Source: Zygnema circumcarinatum (Eukaryota > Streptophyta > Zygnematophyceae > Zygnematales > Zygnemataceae). From it: DNA of 63,915 bases. The notes under the pieces are model-generated. The model saw only the letters and a program-made list of their open reading frames with translations, did not search any database and was not told the origin of the DNA. The stretch lies in assembly GCA_037447605.1 (NCBI GenBank), contig CM074813.1, forward strand, positions 2,614,644-2,678,558, written 5' to 3'. This document shows positions 27,794 through 38,906 of this stretch, one piece after another. The position numbers and the translations under genes were made by a program. Positions within the stretch are counted from its first letter, which is position 1. The number at the start of each line of letters is the position of its first letter.

Positions 27794-27950
27794 GGGGGTG
27801 TCAGACTTAACAAAATCTTACGAAAAGCGTTACGAAAAAAAAGGTTACGAAAGTACTCCGCCGCAGGAGGATCGCGATAATACTGGAGTACTCGTTCTGA
27901 TGTCAAACTTACGAACACGCGTACTGAAATTTTTTAAGTCTGACACCCCC
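27794..27950. mobile_element. Stowaway/mariner-like MITE (157 bp)
   Basis: Perfect 17-bp terminal inverted repeats, GGGGGTGTCAGACTTAA (27794-27810) and its complement (27934-27950), are flanked on both sides by a TA dinucleotide (27792-27793 and 27951-27952). This is the target duplication of Tc1/mariner elements. There is no coding capacity; the interior contains several TTACGAA repeats. Confidence 0.75.
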
Positions 27951-28449
27951 TATTCATTCATGACATTCATTCATCTGATAATTTGCTTGGTTCCGTGGCT
28001 TTACGTTAGTGGGTTTTGAGCGAGGCCAGAGGGCTATTCTGCAGGCAGGGTTTAGGGTTGACGTCACTTTCACCTGACTCTACGGAACGGGATATCAGTA
28101 CATTACGGGAAACTGCGGGGAGAGAAACCGTACATGTGGTGCGTGCAAACCCTAAAAGCCCTGGGCGGACGGACGAGGGAGAGCGAGAGGGGTAAGGGAG
28201 AGGAAGAGGGAGAGAGAGAGGAGAGGCCTGAGGGAGGGAAAGGGGGAGGGGACGAGGAGAGAGAGGGAGAGGGAGGGGGGGGTGGGAATGGGAGAGGAGA
28301 GAGGGGGAGAGGAGAGAGAGGGAGAGGGAGAGAGAGAAGGAGAGGGAGAGGGAGAGGGAGAGGGCGAGGGCGTGGAGAGAGGGAGAGAGAGAGGAGAGAA
28401 AGGCAGAGGGAGAGGTAGAGGCAGATGGCGAGGAGAGACAGAGAGGGAG

Positions 28450-30663
28450 ATGGCTTCTCCCCGGAGGTCTCTGCGGCACGCGGCAGCGAGCACTGCTCCG
28501 TCGCGGTCCCCTCCGCGCACCCACGTGGAAGCGTTGCAGGGAACGGAACGCGGAACTGGAACTGGAACTGGGACTGAGACTGCAACCACGAACTGCGACA
28601 CAGAGCGAGAGGGGCTCGAGCTTCCGGCGGCGCTGCAGGCGGAGGATCCGCTGAATGCCAGACCCCGCGGAAAGTTGAAAGTTCGGAGAAAAACTATGGC
28701 TTCGAAAAATAGCGGAGAAATTGCAAAAAGTACGGATAACTCAAAGAAAAAGGAAGGGTTAAGAAAATTAGGCAATTTGAAAGATGGGATTAACTGTGAA
28801 GGTGCCGAGGAGGTGGGGTCGGCACCTGGTACTGTTATGGGGAGGAAGAGAGAGAGAGAGGAAGGGGAGGGGAGGGGGGAGGGAGACGAGGGGAGGGAGG
28901 GGAGGGAGAGCGCCGCAGGTGCTGCTGCTGGGGGAGAGGATGGGGTGGAGGAGGGGAAGAAGAAGAGGGAGGAAGGGAGGGCGGAGGGTAATGGGGAGAG
29001 GAGGGACGGGGAGGGAAGGGGGCAGGTGGGGGCAGAGGAGGAGAGAGAGGAGGAGGAGAGAGTAGAAGGTGGGCTTGTGTCGCATGCGAGGGAGTTAAGT
29101 AAATTTGAGAAGAGAATAAGCGCAGCCATGGCAGCCATGGCGGCCCTGCAGAGCGGCGCGGTGAAGGAGGTGGAGGAGGAGGCCATGGCTGCCTTGGCGC
29201 AGGCAACGGCGGAGGAGGAGAGGGCCAGGGAGTCAGTCGGCAAAGTGAAGCAGGTGAGAGGGGGAAAGGAGGAGAGGAGAGAAGGAGAGTAACGTAGAGA
29301 GAGAGAGAGAGAGAAAGAGAGTAGAATGAGGAAGAGAGAGATAAAGGTCAACGGATCCAGTCTGTTCTATTTGGGAGAATATTTACCATTCGAGAAAGAA
29401 GAGAGAAGGACGAGGCTGGGAAACTTGAGTAGGAGGAAACCAGAGAGACAGAGAGAGAGTGGGAGGGAGAGAGGGAAACGGGCCGTGCAGCCATAGACAA
29501 TCCCATCGATCACTCTCGCGATGTTTCTATAAGAAACGGGCTCCTCCGTTGCTTTATACGCTCCCCCACAGACACATTGCGAACCCTAGAATGGGCAAGT
29601 ACTACACTACACATATGAGTCCTTTGGCCATAAACTGAAGCTCAAAATTATCTTTTAAATAAATTACCGTTGTTGTGCTCTGTACAGGCGGAAGATGCAG
29701 TGAGGCGAGCGGAGGAGGCTGCGAAAAAGGCCAAAAATGCGCAGCGTCTCCTGGAGGAGGTGGCAAGAACAGGGCAGGAGAGGGCCAGGTTGGCACGTGC
29801 AGCAGCTGTGGCAGCCAATGAGAGGCTGACAGCTGTCCAGCAGGAGCAGCAGGCAGAGAGAGAGGCGCAGCTCGGGCGGCTTCTTACTCAGAGGAGCAGT
29901 GTGCTCGCGGCACATCAGGAGCTGCAGGTGCGGCCCCCCTGGACGGGTTCCTGGCAGACGAGGGAGAGGGAGTGTGCGAGAGGGGAGAAGGGAGTGCGGG
30001 AAGGGGGGAGGGGAGAGAGGGAGGACTAGAGGGACGATAAGGAAACCGACAGGGATAGAGGGAAAATGAGAGGGAGAGAGAGAGATTCCCTTTCCCTCTA
30101 CTCCTCTACTTAGGTCTTTCTCTCCCCCTGCCTTGGAATACCTCCCATTAGTCTTTATCCTCTCCATGTCCCATCTCAAACTCTCTCGTTTTGTCTGCTT
30201 CTGTCTATATCCCCGTCCTTGTCCTTTCTCCCCCTAATGGTCTCGATTCCTCTCGTTCACTTTTGTGATCCTTTACGGCGCAATCTTTCAGCTTTTTGCC
30301 TCTCCTCTCTCCCTCACCCTCCCCCTCCCGTCTCTCTCTCGCTCCCCCATTCTCAGTTGCACTCCCTCCCTCCCTTCCTCCCTCCCTCCCTCCCTCTCTT
30401 GGCTATAAGCAGACATGCAACTAACGACTTCCCCTCTTGAAGGGCTGCAGGAAGCCACGAACTGTGTCGCCTCTGCCGGTCAGTTCGAGTCAACGGAACT
30501 GGGGGGTGCGCTGGGGAACATGGAAACGTCCGTAAAGAAGCTCAACAGTTGCTGGCAACGGTACAACAGGGAGTTCCGTAAATTTGAAACCACAGTTGCG
30601 AGCATAACTTCAACAAGAGACAGAACGCGGAGAAGCAGCGGCAGCACGCAGGGCATAAATTGA
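28450..30663 (+). CDS. Uncharacterised coiled-coil protein
   Basis: Three exons join in phase: 28450-29253, 29688-29927 and 30451-30663, giving 418 aa. I do not recognise the family. The N-terminal third is basic and Ser/Thr-rich (MASPRRSLRHAAAS..., KLKVRRKTMASKNSG). The middle is an acidic/basic low-complexity region coded by a GA-rich stretch (28840-29070). The C-terminal half is a long predicted coiled coil rich in Ala/Glu/Arg (LSKFEKRISAAMAAMAAL, AEEERARESVGKVKQ, RRAEEAAKKAKNAQRLLEEV). It ends in a conserved-looking segment with MET and SVKKLNSCWQRYNREFRKFE, then a Ser/Arg tail. No signal peptide or membrane segment is seen. The start could lie further upstream within the in-frame GA tract (from 28282); I chose the first ATG outside it. 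Confidence 0.7.
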
Positions 30664-31162
30664 CCCAAAATGGAACTTTAATTGTTAATTAAGCATACTA
30701 AAGAGAAAACATACTAAAGCACTTCTGACAATTTGGAGCCTCGCGTGATATTTTTACATTTTTCAAAAATAAATCTTTAGAGATATTCACATCAAAGTAG
30801 ACGCCGAGACATGCATCATCTAATCACGTGATGGTGCGAATTTTTGGAAGAAAAAAAATTTTTCTTTGTACACCGGTTAGACATGGATAAAACCGAAGTG
30901 ACTGTATTCTCGAATACGGGAGACGAGCATAGAAAATAATGTCTGTTTTACGGACTACAGTACAACTGTGAGATTATCAGTCTATCCAAGTCTTAATCTC
31001 CCGCCAAAATGTTTGAATGCTAATTTCTCGACCCGCTAAACCCAAAGCGCCCTCCTTTCAACATCACAAGGCGTCTTCCAAAGAAATATTTTTTATTTCG
31101 AATTGAACAAAGACAGAAACCGCTTTGACTTGGTTGAACTTTAAAATGGCAGATCTAATACT
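30664..31162. other. Intergenic, 3' ends of coiled-coil and ARM genes
   Basis: AT-rich convergent spacer with no visible gene or repeat. Confidence 0.6.
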
Positions 31163-33556
31163 TTACACATGGACCCCTCCTCGTTCCCTCCCCATTATGA
31201 GCCAATCCTCCCCCAGCACCTCCATGCTCCCCATCCTTCTCCCGCTCTCCATGCTCGAAACGAGGCTCCTTCCGGAAACTCTTCCGAGCCGATTCCTAAG
31301 AAGCTGAATCAAAGTCTTGGCCTCTCCCCTCCCTCTCACCGACCCCTCCGAGAGGCTCACAAGAGGGGGCATCACCCCCTCTTTAAGCATCAAATCCGGG
31401 GCGGAACTGACATGGAGCGCGAGCCCCAACAGGGCGGAAACCGCATCCTCTTTAGCTCGCAAGGGCCCTCCCTCTAAAACCTCCACAAGGACAGGGATTC
31501 CTGAACCCTTGACTATGGCCAGTCTCCCGCTCGCCGTCCTCGCAAGATTCGCCAAAACGGCGACCGCTTTCTCCTCGAGTTCGGGGTCCGTCGCGAGTCC
31601 CAAAAGGCGCGGAACTGCCCCCAAATTGACTATGTCTTTGGCGCAGCCCGGATGCAGGGAGAGGCTGAAAAGGGCCAAAGAGGCGTCCTTTTTCGCCCTC
31701 ACCGACTCCGATTTCAGAATTTTTACGAGTGGTTTCACCGCCCCCGCGATCCACACAAGCAGCCGCAATTCCGCATTTTGGGAGAGCGTGAAGAGGGCCG
31801 CTGCGGCGTTTTCCATGGCGACAAAATTTCCTCCAGACCCGCTCTGATTCAAGACCTCCACCAATGCGTCGATGCCACCTGTCGCCACCACCTCCTCCTG
31901 ATACCTCGGAACTCTCGAGACGTTCAGAATTACCGTCACGGCATCTTCCACGGCTCGAATGTCGGCGGCCTCTAATAACGCGACAAGTGGCGGAATCCCA
32001 TTGGCCGCTACAAGCCGAGCCTTATTTTCTGCGCTGTTTTTAATCAACCCTCGAATTTTCCAAACTGCCAATTTCCGCTCATCACTTTTCCCGTCCCGAA
32101 GAAGCGCCACATAGTGCTCCATTCTGGAGTGCTCTCGATCCCCTCTCTCTCTCTCTCTCCCCCCCTCTCCCTCCCTCCCTTTCTCGGCCTCTCTCCCTCT
32201 AATGTCCTCCCACTCCTCTCTCTCCATCTCTCCCTTTCTCCCACTCGCCGCCTCTGTTCCTCTCGAGTTCACTCTCTCCTCTCTCTCTCTCTCTCCCTCT
32301 CTCCCTTTCTCCCCTTCTCTCCCTCTCGTGTCCTTCCTTTCCTCCCTTTCCGAGGGAATGAACGACTCCACTGGCTCTCCCGCTACCTCTCCCTCCCTCC
32401 GTCTCTCCGCCTCTGCTCCTCTCAAGGTCACTCCCTCCTCCCTGTCCCTCCCTCCCTCTCTCCCTTTCTCCCCTTCTCTCCCTCTCGTGTCCTCCCTTTC
32501 CCCTCTCTCCGAGGGAGTGAACGACTCCACTGTCTCTCCCGCTACATGGATTTCTCCCCACCCTCTCGATCCCCTCTCCAGCAGATCACTCCCACTAGAG
32601 ACGCTCTCTGAGCTGTCGCCACCTGGCAACGAAAACTGCCACGTGGAAGCCACTGATTCGAGCTCTGAAACAGCCGGACTCATGGGATAAAACGAAAAAT
32701 CCGATGAGCGTCCGCGGCTCCCCGCATTGATCCTCCTCAAAGGCGTGTTCCTCGGAGACGCTTCCAACATTCTAGAAGCTTCCAGGCCTGTGCCCATAGC
32801 GCCATTTCCGTACCGAGGGGACAACGCAAGGCCGTTAAGCGCACCACCGCGGCGGCCCTCCTCCTCCTCGTCGTCCTCCTCGCTGCCTGCGTGAAGCAGA
32901 GCGGGCGAGGAAACGTCCAAGTCCCAAGCGGGGCTCGCCTGCAAGTTGGGGAGGGAGAAGGCGGCGGCCGACGGCTTCCCTTGAGACTGCCGATGGCGCG
33001 CGGCGAGCTGCAAAAACGCGGGGTCCCTTTTGGCGGATTTTTGCTTCTCTGCGATCGAATTTACATCCGGAATTACAATAGGGGAAGCCGCGGTCTCGGT
33101 CGGCCAGATGGGGCATCGCGGGGAGGGGGGACAGGCGGTAGGCTCGGGATGATGTCGCGCGTGCTCGACATCACTTTCCGGACACGCATCACCCACTCGC
33201 GCATCACCTCGCCTCAGCTTTCCCACCTTCTCTCTCCCCTTCTCCCTCTCCTTCTCCCTCTCCCTCCCCTCCTCCTTCCCCTTCTCCCTCTCTCTCTCCC
33301 TCTGCCTCTCCTTCTCCTTCCCCTCCTTCTCCTTCTTCAAGCGCCACCCTCCAACCCGCCACATCGCATACCACCACTGCCGGGAGCTCTCCTCCTTCCA
33401 CCTGTCATTGCCAGCTGACACGCGCCCAGACGGGCCACGTGTCGGAATTACGTAATCTCTATGTGAGAGGTCCCCTGCGCCGCTCAGTTCTAACGGAGGT
33501 TCGATGCTGCCGGCCGTACAGAATGCCACTCCTGAACGGCGCCGTAACTGACGCAT
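31163..33556 (-). CDS. Armadillo-repeat protein (797 aa, single exon)
   Basis: An uninterrupted frame of 797 aa. Residues about 75-120 are a Lys/Glu/Arg tract. Residues about 120-480 are Ser/Pro-rich with ERE low complexity and a duplicated 53-residue unit (GEPVESFIPSERE.../GETVESFTPSERG...). Residues about 480-775 are armadillo repeats, for example LAVWKIRGLIKNSAENKARL, NGIPPLVALLEAADIRAVED, GGIDALVEVLNQ and GAVKPLVKILKSESVRAKKD. The ARM region resembles the C-terminal half of plant PUB-ARM E3 ligases, but no U-box is present. It probably works by protein binding. An upstream exon or a different start is possible. Confidence 0.8.
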   Translation of the reverse strand: MRQLRRRSGVAFCTAGSIEPPLELSGAGDLSHRDYVIPTRGPSGRVSAGNDRWKEESSRQWWYAMWRVGGWRLKKEKEGKEKERQREREREKGKEEGREREKEREKGREKVGKLRRGDARVGDACPESDVEHARHHPEPTACPPSPRCPIWPTETAASPIVIPDVNSIAEKQKSAKRDPAFLQLAARHRQSQGKPSAAAFSLPNLQASPAWDLDVSSPALLHAGSEEDDEEEEGRRGGALNGLALSPRYGNGAMGTGLEASRMLEASPRNTPLRRINAGSRGRSSDFSFYPMSPAVSELESVASTWQFSLPGGDSSESVSSGSDLLERGSRGWGEIHVAGETVESFTPSERGEREDTRGREGEKGREGGRDREEGVTLRGAEAERRREGEVAGEPVESFIPSEREERKDTRGREGEKGREGEREREERVNSRGTEAASGRKGEMEREEWEDIRGREAEKGREGEGGRERERGDREHSRMEHYVALLRDGKSDERKLAVWKIRGLIKNSAENKARLVAANGIPPLVALLEAADIRAVEDAVTVILNVSRVPRYQEEVVATGGIDALVEVLNQSGSGGNFVAMENAAAALFTLSQNAELRLLVWIAGAVKPLVKILKSESVRAKKDASLALFSLSLHPGCAKDIVNLGAVPRLLGLATDPELEEKAVAVLANLARTASGRLAIVKGSGIPVLVEVLEGGPLRAKEDAVSALLGLALHVSSAPDLMLKEGVMPPLVSLSEGSVRGRGEAKTLIQLLRNRLGRVSGRSLVSSMESGRRMGSMEVLGEDWLIMGRERGGVHV

Positions 33557-36500
33557 AGAGAGCCGATAAACCGAACGACTTTTGAAAAAAAAAAATTGAG
33601 CTCACTGAAACTAATAGACCTGATGGGTCCTTCAAATCACTCTCACTCGCCTCCCTCCCACTCCCCTTCTCTCCCACCTGCTTTAACTCCAACCCCAAGT
33701 CTCTCTCTCTCTCTCCCTTTCCTGCCGCTTCCAGAACCTTACCTGCATTCCAATCCTCTCCATATACTCTCCCTCTCTATTTCCCTCTCCTCCATTTTTC
33801 CCCTATCTATCTTCCTCTCCCTCTCCCTCGCCCTCTCCCTCTCCCTCCCCCTCTCCCACTCCCTCTCCCTCTCCCTCTCCCTCTCCCTCTCCCTCCCCCC
33901 TCTCCCTCTCCCTCTCCCTCCCCCCTCTCCCTCTCTTCTCTCCTCTCTCCCTCCTCCCCCCCCCTCTCCTATCCTCTCCTCTACCACTCTCGCCCACCCT
34001 CCCTCCCTCTCCCTTCCCCCTCCGGCTCTGTCGTCCGCCTCCCGCCGCCGCTCAGTTCGGTTTCAATACGCGCCGCGGCGTCGCCGCGGCCTCGTCTTGT
34101 CCGTACGTCCGCCCAAATCCGATTCACAGGATCACCCTCGATATATCGTCAATATTCTAATATTGACACGTGGCTGCTAGAAAACGTGCCACGTGGAAGG
34201 GACGGTCCCGGTCTCCCCGAGGAGGCGCAGCGGTCGTGTCGGTGCCGCACATGCGGAAACCTTCTCTGATTGGCAAACGGTATTTGGCGGCCCAAGTGGA
34301 CGGCGGGGGGAAACGTGACTAGAATGGAAGCGGACCATGTCCCTAATAGTGGCCAAAATTGGGGTATAACAGTACAGAAATGGGGTACAAACTAAGTTAG
34401 GGTTACGGCCGACAAGGGATTGGTGTTCTCAGGTAGAACGGGCGCCGACACAGAAACCGTATGAAACTGAAAATCCAAAGTGCAGTCCAGAATTCGACGC
34501 TCTATGCAGTGTTCTATGTGGAATATGTAGTAAATTCCAGTTTTTGTCGGTGAATCTTTGGGTATACCCCATTTGCACCCCTCGAGAAACTATTTTGGCT
34601 TAACGGTCAATAACGCTAACGACAAGGAGCTGCGAATCTGACGATGTCGTTATCGGATGTCGGTGCTGAGTCTGCTGACCGCCGCAAGGGTCCAACTTTC
34701 AACGTCCAGTCAACTGTGGGAGAATTGACTTGTCGTCAACGGCTGTCGACGACCGACGACCAAAAATGGCGCCACGTGGCTGTCGCTGCTAGCTTTGACG
34801 TTGTCAGTAACGATTCGGTCAAAGGACCGTTTTTGGCTAATTCGGGGAATCGGGGCGTGTTCCTCGGACGCCAGAAACGGGAAACAGAAAAATTGATTTA
34901 TGAGAAGGGCAAGAATGCGCTACAGTCCAGATGACCGTACAAATGACTGAAAGGAGACAGACGTATGGTAGAGTTTCTACGGAGCAGGATTCGCAAAGAT
35001 CGTCAGGTCGTCAGATACGACAAAACCATAGTACAACGAATAGCAGGTCCCAAAGTGGGGTTCCATAGAGAGTTTCGCCGTCGTGTGCGACGCGTGCCGG
35101 TATTCCGTCAAGACGCGTTGTGCTGACGTGGTGCGCACGAGGATGGCACGACTTGTTTCGGCAACAGATTAAAAGTAATTTTTTCTTCAGTACCGGCAGC
35201 TGGTGGATGGTAGGTGGTCTGACCAGATCCACCGTAACATCTGGAAGTTGCGTCATCGTCAGAGGTAACTGACGTCAACATATCAAAACGACATGTATAC
35301 GATCGTCAGTATACGTCACTTTGTCGCCTTCGGAGGGTTTTAGGCTGAGGGCGTAGGGCCGTGCCGCGGCCGGGCAGGCTTGTCGCTATGAGAAACGACA
35401 ACAGGCGCCCGCTGGACACTTAGAATTCGTACAGTTTCAGGTAAAAATTTTGTACAATTCTGTTCAGAATTTGTACATTGCTTGCGTCATCAAACAAATT
35501 ACGACGCCGCTGGTAGCGTCACCTTACGCTGTTGTTTGCATCTGCGCAAACTTCTGGTGGGGACGCATTCGCATGCAAACCGACAACCGCAACTTTAACT
35601 GCAACTGGAACTGGGATTAGGACTGTCGAGAGGAACAGTGCCACCCGCACACGCGCACAGCATGACACGAAGCAAGGCGTAGTTGGAGCGTGGCTGGCGC
35701 CTGTTCTCTGTTGGGGCGCGCGGGCGACCGAACTTCGACCAACCTTGAGCCGTCTGGTTGGCAATTTCTCATTTTTGCGATGTGACTAACGACTTGACCA
35801 GTGACTAAAGCTGCCACAGCCTTAAGTCACACACACCCGCACGTCAGGCTGTGAAAATTTTGTGAGAGGGGGGAGAGGTAGGAAGATGGTGGACGAGGGA
35901 GAGGAAAAACAGGCGGTGAGAGGAAAAATAGAAAGGGAGGGGATAGAACGGGGAGAGGATAGAGAGTGAGAGAGGGGGTGATGCGGGGGAGGGGGAGGGG
36001 GAGGGGGAGGGGATGTTGAGCGACAAAGAGATTTAGTGCGGGAGGAGGCGCAGCAGCAGACCAGCACATGTCAAGGTTCCAACTGCCACCAACCCACTAC
36101 TGAAAGCTGACGAGTAGCAGGAAGTATTGCTGAAAGGAACTTGTTCATCAAAGGCAGAACTGCAGCTAAAGAATCCCATCATTGAATGAAATGCATCAAA
36201 CAACCGATCGGCTTCCATGGAACAACGAAAGAAAGGAAGAGTCACGTTACTAAGGCACGAGATAGGGAGGGAGGGAGGGAGGGAGGGAGGAACTGGTCCT
36301 GATGGCAAAAGAGTCAAATAAGTTTCCCGCAATCGTCAGCACAGATTGAGAACATAGAAAAGTCAAAAGTTCCAGCGTTTACGGACAATGATCATAAGGA
36401 AAAAAAAAGCAATCAAGAAAGGAAGGGTCCACGCGGCGCAACAAGACTGGCAGGAACGGCAAAACTGTGGTTTCTTTCAGGGGGTCCACCAAAGTATATG

Positions 36501-37154
36501 ATCTGTCTAATATGAATACACAGGGATCAATATAAATAATTTGCCGGCAGTACAAACAAGCACTCTTCTGTCCAGATTTCCTGAACCCACCAGAGGACCA
36601 CCTGGACAAAAACCCAATTGCTCATTTTGAGCGAAAATTATTTAACATCTACAAGAATTTAAAATCCGCCCACTAACTAATGCTGTCTTTCCCTCGTCTC
36701 CGCCGGCACCGCAATTTCTGCGAAAGTGCCCGGCTCGACTCGAGCATTTACAAGGCATTCGGTCAACCCTACTCTCCTCTCTACTCGGAATTCAAGGACC
36801 CTTGAAAACCCCAAATCGCCTACCACCGGCTCTCTATGTCGACATCTTCTGTTGGGGAGCGGGAGACTCCCACGCGTAACAGACGACACATGTTACAGAA
36901 CTGCGCCGCAGGGAACTGAACGGTAACTGAACTGCCCACATCTGTCCGGGACCAACGATTGGTTGCCGACACCATTGGCAGCCGAGAGGCGGCGCTCCTC
37001 AAAGCGCCACGTGTCAGCATCTCCTTGATCCAGCAGCGACTGCCTTTCGCCGACCCACGTCCCCCTTCCAGAACGACCCCTCAGCCTCCACAGAACGGCC
37101 AGACTGCCTATGCCCCACATCCACATCTCCTGCATGCTTCCCACTCCCACTCCA

Positions 37155-37200
<46 letters not shown>

Positions 37201-37249
37201 TCCCTCTCTCCCTCTCTCCTCCTTCCTCACTGACGCCCATCGTAAGAAA
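33557..37249. other. 3.7-kb intergenic region
   Basis: It holds a long CT/CCCTCT tract (33640-34020), G-boxes near 34188 and 34771, GTAC motifs and a CCAAT element. GA-rich runs lie at 35860-36015 and 36255-36290. Short frames at 34644-34934 (+) and 36033-36332 (-) resemble no family I know and I do not call them genes. A non-coding transcript cannot be excluded. Confidence 0.5.
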
Positions 37250-37714
37250 TCAGTACCCGCAGAGTCCGGCCACGCACGACCCCACGGCACATGTGCTGTT
37301 ACACGCTCCGCAGTTTTTGAAGTCCGTCTGAAGGCTCACGCAGGCTCCTCCGCAGCACTCCTCCGTCGCGTCGCATATGTTCCCGCACGTGCCGCAGTTG
37401 CTCGGGTCCGCCGCGAGGGACGTGCAGGTCGTCCCGCAGGCGGCCTGCCCCGCCAGGCACGCCCCCCCGCCAAATTCCGGAAGCAGCGCCCGCCCGCGCC
37501 TCGCCCTCCTCCCGAGACCCTCCGCCGCGCGCGTGACGCGCACCGCGTACCGCTCGAAGTCCGCGTCCTCGTCCACGGCCGCGCGCAACCGCCCGCGGCG
37601 GCCCTCCGCGGGGCCCGCAAAGGAGAGGGCGAGGGCCGCGACCAGGAGGGCGCCGGCTAGGAGGAGGGCGCTCGTTCGGCCGCGCCCCCTTTGAGGAACC
37701 GCCATGGCCGCCAC
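37250..37714 (-). CDS. STIG1-like small secreted Cys-rich protein
   Basis: 154 aa in one exon. An N-terminal hydrophobic stretch (TSALLLAGALLVAALALSFA, residues 14-33) after a short basic start is a signal peptide. Fourteen cysteines lie at 86, 93, 97, 107, 110, 114, 120, 121, 125, 135, 138, 142, 147 and 152. The pattern CG-TC...DPSNCGTCGNIC...CCGGAC...DFKNCGACNSTC is the STIG1 signature. Members are apoplastic peptides acting in reproductive or cell-wall signalling in seed plants; the role here is unknown. The second Met (residue 4) is an alternative start. A CT microsatellite (37740-37880) begins about 25 bp upstream of the start, likely in the 5' leader. Confidence 0.85.
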   Translation of the reverse strand: MAAMAVPQRGRGRTSALLLAGALLVAALALSFAGPAEGRRGRLRAAVDEDADFERYAVRVTRAAEGLGRRARRGRALLPEFGGGACLAGQAACGTTCTSLAADPSNCGTCGNICDATEECCGGACVSLQTDFKNCGACNSTCAVGSCVAGLCGY

Positions 37715-37839
37715 GCTGCTGCTCCTCCCAGACTGCTCTCCCTTCCCTCTGCCTCTCCCTCTCCCTCTCTTCCTATCCCTCTCTCTCTCACTCGACCTCT
37801 CCCTCCCTCTCCCTCTTTTCCTCTCTCCCTCTCTCTCCC

Positions 37840-37877
<38 letters not shown>

Positions 37878-38906
37878 CCTGTCCCTTCCGCTCCTTCCGC
37901 TCCGTGCGCTGCGCGCCGTCTTCAGTCCCTGCGCGGCTCTCCTGAAATGCCGCCCAGGAGGTACCCACACCGTACGGCCCCCCCCTGCCGCCGCCGCTCG
38001 TGCGGGCGCACTCGGCCCACTGGGCGGCAGCGGAGCCGCAAATGGGAACGGCCGCCAGGGGGAGGTGGCGCCGGCCGTACGACCATGGGCGGTAGTTTTG
38101 TCGTTAAGGGCTGAAACGCGACAGCTTGACAGCAGGAGGGGATCTGAAAAATTGTGATACGACGAAATGAATTACGTGGGAACGGAGATCTGTCGGAAAC
38201 GACAACAATGGGCGAGAAGGACGTTTGTCGTTTAGGGAGCATTACGACGTGGCATTTATGGGCGGGCGTGGGGGTTCAAGGACATTTTGGGCCTAGCGGT
38301 GTACGGATGAATTTGGCGGAGCCGTATTGGACGGAATGGGACGGAAGCACCAGCTGGCAGTTTGGAATTTTGCGAATTAGAAATATTTACCCCATTTGTA
38401 CCCGACATTGGAAAAAAACCGGCAATTGGGTCTCTGGAATTTGGGCCCTTATGAATTTTAGAGCGTCAGATAACGACAAAACCACAGAGGGAATTTTGGA
38501 AGCGACACCTGGCAATAACGGCCCTTCCAGATTCCGGTCAAACAATGGGGCGCTGCCACGTGGTATTTTCAATTAATTTCCCGAAAATAGGGTCGCGACT
38601 TTTGCCCATAAAAAGACGTTTCGAAGCGCCGTAGGATCTCAGCCTACCATATACAAACACGTGGCATCACACATGTGAGATTGTGGTGATCTCTTTGGCA
38701 CGGCTGACGCGTGGCATGTGACGGCGCAAAACGACAAACATTGCGGAGATAGTTGCAACGGTCGCAGTCCCTATTCGACAAAATTGCGACTTTTTCTTAC
38801 CAAGTTTTCAAATTTCAAAGGGACTCAAAACACCAAACCCAAAACTCGAAACCAGAAACCAGAAATCAAAACCCAAAAACCAGGTTTCAGGCTCAGGGTT
38901 CAAGGT
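37715..38906. other. Intergenic upstream of STIG1-like gene
   Basis: A CT-rich leader tract (37735-37880), a G-box near 38558, then the 3' flank of the second ARM gene. No other gene is seen. Confidence 0.55.

Larger units (their letters stand above)
27162..28449. other. Divergent promoter region, TLK (-) and coiled-coil gene (+)
   Basis: From left to right it holds GGGA repeats, the E2F and CRE sites, the GCGGTTT array, the MITE and a GA-rich leader (28165-28445). No other gene is seen. Confidence 0.6.

Noticed and set aside
31163-33556. U-box E3 ligase
   Set aside because: The ARM half resembles PUB-ARM proteins, but no U-box sequence is seen in the 797 residues.
34644-34934. 96-aa plus-strand frame in the 3.7-kb intergenic region
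   Set aside because: No recognisable domain, splice context or promoter; base composition is like the surrounding spacer.
36033-36332. 99-aa minus-strand frame with a hydrophobic C-terminus
   Set aside because: It includes a (GGGA)n-coded Pro/Ser/Leu run and resembles no family I know; too weak to call.
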